From Thermoflexus hugenholtzii JAD2 (lineage in GTDB: Bacteria > Chloroflexota > Dehalococcoidia > SHYB01), in assembly GCA_945861815.1 (NCBI GenBank), contig CAMAVV010000070.1, forward strand, positions 1 through 7,833: DNA of 7,833 nucleotides, in the 5' to 3' direction. The notes under the pieces are model-generated. The model was not told the DNA's origin, did not search any database, and was given only the letters and a program-made list of their open reading frames with translations. The position numbers and the translations under genes are program-made. Every line of letters starts with the position of its first letter. Within the stretch, counting starts at the first letter, position 1. This document shows positions 5,957-7,833 of the stretch, piece after piece.

Positions 5957-6754
5957 ATGTCCGCCTTCCTTCAAAAACTCGAAGCAGCCACCAAGCGCAA
6001 CGACTCGATGCTCTGCATCGGCCTGGACCCTGATCCCAAGCTGATGCCGGAGATGCCTGTCGCCAAGTTTCTGTGCGACATCGTCGAGGCGACAAAAGAC
6101 CTGGTGTGCGCCTACAAGCCTAACTTCGCCTTCTTTGAAGCGATGGGCCTTGATGGGTGGCGTGCCTTGCAAGAGGTCATGCGCGTGATGGCCAAAGACG
6201 TTGTGACGATAGCTGACGCCAAGCGCGGCGATATCGGCAACACCTCTGCGGCATATGCCAAGGCCACCTTTGAAGTCTGGGGCTTCGATGTGGCGACTGT
6301 AGCGCCATATATGGGCTATGACTCAGTGCAACCGTTCATCGACTATAAGGACAAGGGCGTCCTGATTCTCTGCCGCACCTCAAACCCCGGCAGCGCGGAC
6401 TTTCAAAACCTCAATGCCGGCGGGCGACCGCTCTTTGAACAGGTGGCGCTTAAGGCAAACGAGTGGAACAAGCATAAGAACATCGGCCTTGTTACGGGCG
6501 CAACGCATCCCGACGAGTTGAAGCGCGTGCGAGAGCTATGCCCCGACTTACCCTTGCTGATTCCTGGCGTCGGCGCGCAGGACGGCGACCTCGTCGCCTC
6601 GGTGAAGGCAGGCCTTGATGCGAAGGGCGGCGGCATCATCGTCAGTTCCTCCCGCGAAGTGCTCTACGCCTCCAAGGGCAGGGACTTCGCCCAGGCCTCG
6701 CGGAAGGTTGCCGAGCGGCTGAGGGCGGAGATTCAGCAGGCCGCCAAGGCCTAG
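5957..6754 (+). CDS. pyrF: Orotidine 5'-phosphate decarboxylase
   Basis: The 265-residue enzyme decarboxylates orotidine 5'-phosphate to UMP, the last step of de novo pyrimidine synthesis. It belongs to the longer, type 2 subfamily. Motifs, numbered from the chosen start: LCIGLDPDP (19-27), AYKPNFAFFE (52-61, Lys54), the catalytic IADAKRGDIGNT (85-96, with the Asp87/Lys89/Asp92 charge network), TVAPYMGYDS (114-123), CRTSNPGS (139-146), LVTGATHP (178-185) and LIPGVGAQDGD (201-211). A longer reading from an ATG at 5900 would add 19 residues that run through the TATAAT promoter and match nothing in the family, so the ATG at 5957 was chosen. There is no Shine-Dalgarno, in keeping with a leaderless message. 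No clear terminator follows. Confidence 0.97.
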   Translation: MSAFLQKLEAATKRNDSMLCIGLDPDPKLMPEMPVAKFLCDIVEATKDLVCAYKPNFAFFEAMGLDGWRALQEVMRVMAKDVVTIADAKRGDIGNTSAAYAKATFEVWGFDVATVAPYMGYDSVQPFIDYKDKGVLILCRTSNPGSADFQNLNAGGRPLFEQVALKANEWNKHKNIGLVTGATHPDELKRVRELCPDLPLLIPGVGAQDGDLVASVKAGLDAKGGGIIVSSSREVLYASKGRDFAQASRKVAERLRAEIQQAAKA

Positions 6755-6798
6755 TTTTCGCTGGCTGGGGCGAGGCATCCGCTCGTGCTACCGATTCG

Positions 6799-6827
6799 TT
6801 GACCTATACAGATGCCGAGCGTAGAAT
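6799..6827 (+). promoter_or_regulatory. Sigma70-type promoter of the BFN-family gene
   Basis: TTGACC (6799-6804) and TAGAAT (6822-6827) each match consensus at 5 of 6 bases, with an ideal 17-bp spacer. Transcription should start near 6834, giving a leader of about 27 nt before the ATG at 6861. Confidence 0.65.
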
Positions 6828-6835
6828 GAACTCCA

Positions 6836-6851
6836 CCCTTCCTGAGAGGGG
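6836..6851 (+). promoter_or_regulatory. Small hairpin over the BFN ribosome binding site
   Basis: CCCTTC (6836-6841) can pair with GAGGGG (6846-6851), with one G-U pair and a CTGA loop. The 3' arm is the Shine-Dalgarno-like GAGGGGG before the ATG at 6861. It begins almost at the predicted transcription start. The hairpin is visible; a regulatory role is inferred. Confidence 0.3.
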
Positions 6852-6860
6852 GCACATACC

Positions 6861-7430
6861 ATGATTGAAATGACCATAGACAGCATCCGCGTCAGCCTGG
6901 TGAACTACCAGCGCGTCGTCATCCTTAAGGAGAAGTCGGCCGACCGCTATCTCCCTATTTGGATCGGCCCGGCTGAAGCCGACGCCATCGCCGTCAAGCT
7001 CCAGGACGTCTCCGTCCCGCGCCCCTTGACCCACGACCTTCTGAAGAACTTCATCACTCAACTGGGCGGCGTTGTCACCAGCATCATCGTCAACGACCTC
7101 CAGAACGACACCTTTTTCGCCAAGATCATCCTGGCGATGAACGGCCACACCATCGAAGTTGACTCGCGCCCCAGCGACGCCCTGGCTCTGGCCGTGCGCG
7201 TAAAAGCGCCCATCTTCGCCGACGAGTCGGTTTTGGGCAAAGCCGGCCTGCTTCTTGATAAGGAGACGGGCAAGCCCATCACCGCCGCAGAGGCCAAACT
7301 GGCCGAAACGCCGGGCAAAGTCGTCGATGAGGAAGAGTTGAAGCGCATGTCCGCCTTCAAGAACTTCATCGAGGGCCTTGACCTGAGCGGTTTGGGCAAG
7401 GAAGACGATCCGAACAAGGGCAAGAAATAA
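6861..7430 (+). CDS. Bifunctional nuclease (BFN/DUF151) family protein
   Basis: The 189-residue protein belongs to the BFN domain family (DUF151). Some members have been reported to have DNase and RNase activity, but most are uncharacterised. The domain covers about residues 1-135: VVILKEK (19-25), YLPIWIGPAEADAI (30-43), RPLTHDLL (54-61), TFFAKIIL (84-91), DSRPSDALALAVR (101-113) and PIFADE (117-122), all typical. The tail (about 150-189) has an acidic-basic segment with EEELKRMSAFKNFIEGLD (157-174), similar to the short helix ending many bacterial members, and a lysine-rich end. The ATG at 6861 is supported by GAGGGGG about 8 nt upstream; a second ATG three codons later is possible. It has its own promoter, and lies between pyrF and the atp-type gene. 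Confidence 0.93.
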   Translation: MIEMTIDSIRVSLVNYQRVVILKEKSADRYLPIWIGPAEADAIAVKLQDVSVPRPLTHDLLKNFITQLGGVVTSIIVNDLQNDTFFAKIILAMNGHTIEVDSRPSDALALAVRVKAPIFADESVLGKAGLLLDKETGKPITAAEAKLAETPGKVVDEEELKRMSAFKNFIEGLDLSGLGKEDDPNKGKK

Positions 7431-7450
7431 TAGTTCGGTTGTAGAGTCGC

Positions 7451-7511
7451 AGTCCCGTTGGAATCGGGATTCCTCGCTTCTCTTGCCCTCCGTTTCCGAC
7501 CCCTCTTTTCT
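7451..7511 (+). terminator. Weak hairpin and pyrimidine tract after the BFN gene
   Basis: A 7-bp stem (7451-7457 with 7465-7471, one G-U pair, 7-nt loop) is followed by about 40 bases that are almost all C and T, ending in CTTTTC. There is no clean T-run. It may act as a weak terminator for the BFN gene; the same bases can also form the smaller palindrome GAATCGGGATTC (7461-7472). Confidence 0.25.
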
Positions 7512-7519
7512 GCTACAAT
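7511..7519 (+). promoter_or_regulatory. Candidate extended -10 promoter (distal) for the atp-type gene
   Basis: TGCTACAAT contains TACAAT (5 of 6 to the -10 consensus) with the extended TGn motif. No good -35 is seen at 16-18 bp. It would make a leader that includes the ATG at 7586. Confidence 0.35.
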
Positions 7520-7559
7520 CCCCATCGCCTCAACGCGTCACTCTTGCCTTGCGACTTGG

Positions 7560-7587
7560 TTGACAGCCGAACGGGTTGTGATAAAAT
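7560..7587 (+). promoter_or_regulatory. Strong extended -10 promoter (proximal) for the atp-type gene
   Basis: A perfect -35 TTGACA (7560-7565) is followed after 16 bp by TAAAAT (7582-7587, 5 of 6), preceded by TGA as an extended -10. Transcription should start near 7594. The -10 box overlaps the first in-frame ATG (7586-7588), which this transcript could not use. Confidence 0.65.
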
Positions 7588-7833
7588 GCACAAGGCCAAT
7601 CGACCACCGGATAAGGAACCCAAGCTCATACGGATGGTCGATGTTCTCCGCCTCATGGGATTTGGCTGGTTCTTTGGGGGGTGTATCGTAGGCGGAGTCG
7701 CCGGAGGGTATTTCCTGGATAAGTGGCTTGGGACTAAGCCAGCCTTTGTCTTGGTGGGGTTGTTGCTCGGTGGAGCCGCCGGTTTCTATGGGATGTATAA
7801 GATGTTGCTGCCCTTGTACCAGGGTGACAGGCT
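7586..7833 (+). CDS. AtpZ/AtpI-like membrane protein, 5' end only
   Basis: The frame is open to the window edge (82 codons plus 2 bases), so the 3' end is missing. The predicted protein has two membrane segments, about 25-44 (GFGWFFGGCIVGGVAGGYFL) and 53-75 (AFVLVGLLLGGAAGFYGMYKMLL), joined by DKWLGTKP (45-52). A GxxLD-type turn and a glycine-rich second helix ending in 'GFYxxY' match the AtpZ/AtpI (ATPase gene 1) family, which usually opens F1Fo ATP synthase operons. Members are linked to assembly of the c-ring or to magnesium transport. The rest of the atp operon is expected beyond the window but cannot be seen. Possible starts are ATG 7586 (inside the proximal -10 box), ATG 7634 and ATG 7655; 7634 fits the proximal promoter best. 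Confidence 0.75.
   Translation, partial: MHKANRPPDKEPKLIRMVDVLRLMGFGWFFGGCIVGGVAGGYFLDKWLGTKPAFVLVGLLLGGAAGFYGMYKMLLPLYQGDR

Noticed and set aside
5618..6172. Minus-strand frame across the VOC-like gene and pyrF (184 codons)
   Set aside because: It is antisense to two well-supported genes and crosses their intergenic region; no motif was seen.

Overview
The window looks like a piece of a moderately GC-rich bacterial chromosome. The best guess is Chloroflexota (Dehalococcoidia-like). This rests on gene content and on promoter style: a fused shikimate kinase/dehydroquinate synthase, a bifunctional-nuclease-family (BFN) protein, an AtpZ-type gene that would open an ATP synthase operon, and several sigma70-like -10 boxes lying very close to start codons. 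The assignment is an inference, because no rRNA or marker comparison was possible. All genes run as clean open frames with recognisable family motifs, and no tRNA, rRNA, CRISPR array or insertion sequence was seen.

Left part (1-2251). The 3' end of a dienelactone-hydrolase-family gene (+ strand) converges on tgt (- strand), with only 3 bp between their stop codons. tgt is the last gene of a minus-strand run that reads aroC, aroKB, a BECR-nuclease/toxin-like gene, a DUF2283-like gene, then tgt. The two small genes overlap by 19 bp, are visibly less GC-rich in the lines I counted than the aro genes, and resemble a toxin-antitoxin cassette inserted into a housekeeping operon. tgt starts 2 bp after the DUF2283-like stop and has no Shine-Dalgarno of its own, so its translation seems coupled to that cassette.

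Middle part (2325-5241). aroC (chorismate synthase) and aroKB (shikimate kinase fused to 3-dehydroquinate synthase) cover three of the seven shikimate pathway steps. An 81-bp nested palindrome (3988-4068) fills most of the gap between them. A 203-bp divergent intergenic region separates aroC from a small VOC/glyoxalase-like gene on the + strand.

Right part (5445-7833). On the + strand lie the VOC-like gene, pyrF (OMP decarboxylase, probably leaderless), a BFN-family protein with a good promoter, and the 5' end of an atpZ/atpI-like membrane protein cut by the window edge. That last gene has a near-consensus extended -10 promoter whose -10 box overlaps the first in-frame ATG. The most interesting candidates for follow-up are the toxin-antitoxin-like pair with palindromes just upstream, the nested palindromic element, and the dienelactone hydrolase whose expected catalytic histidine is tyrosine.
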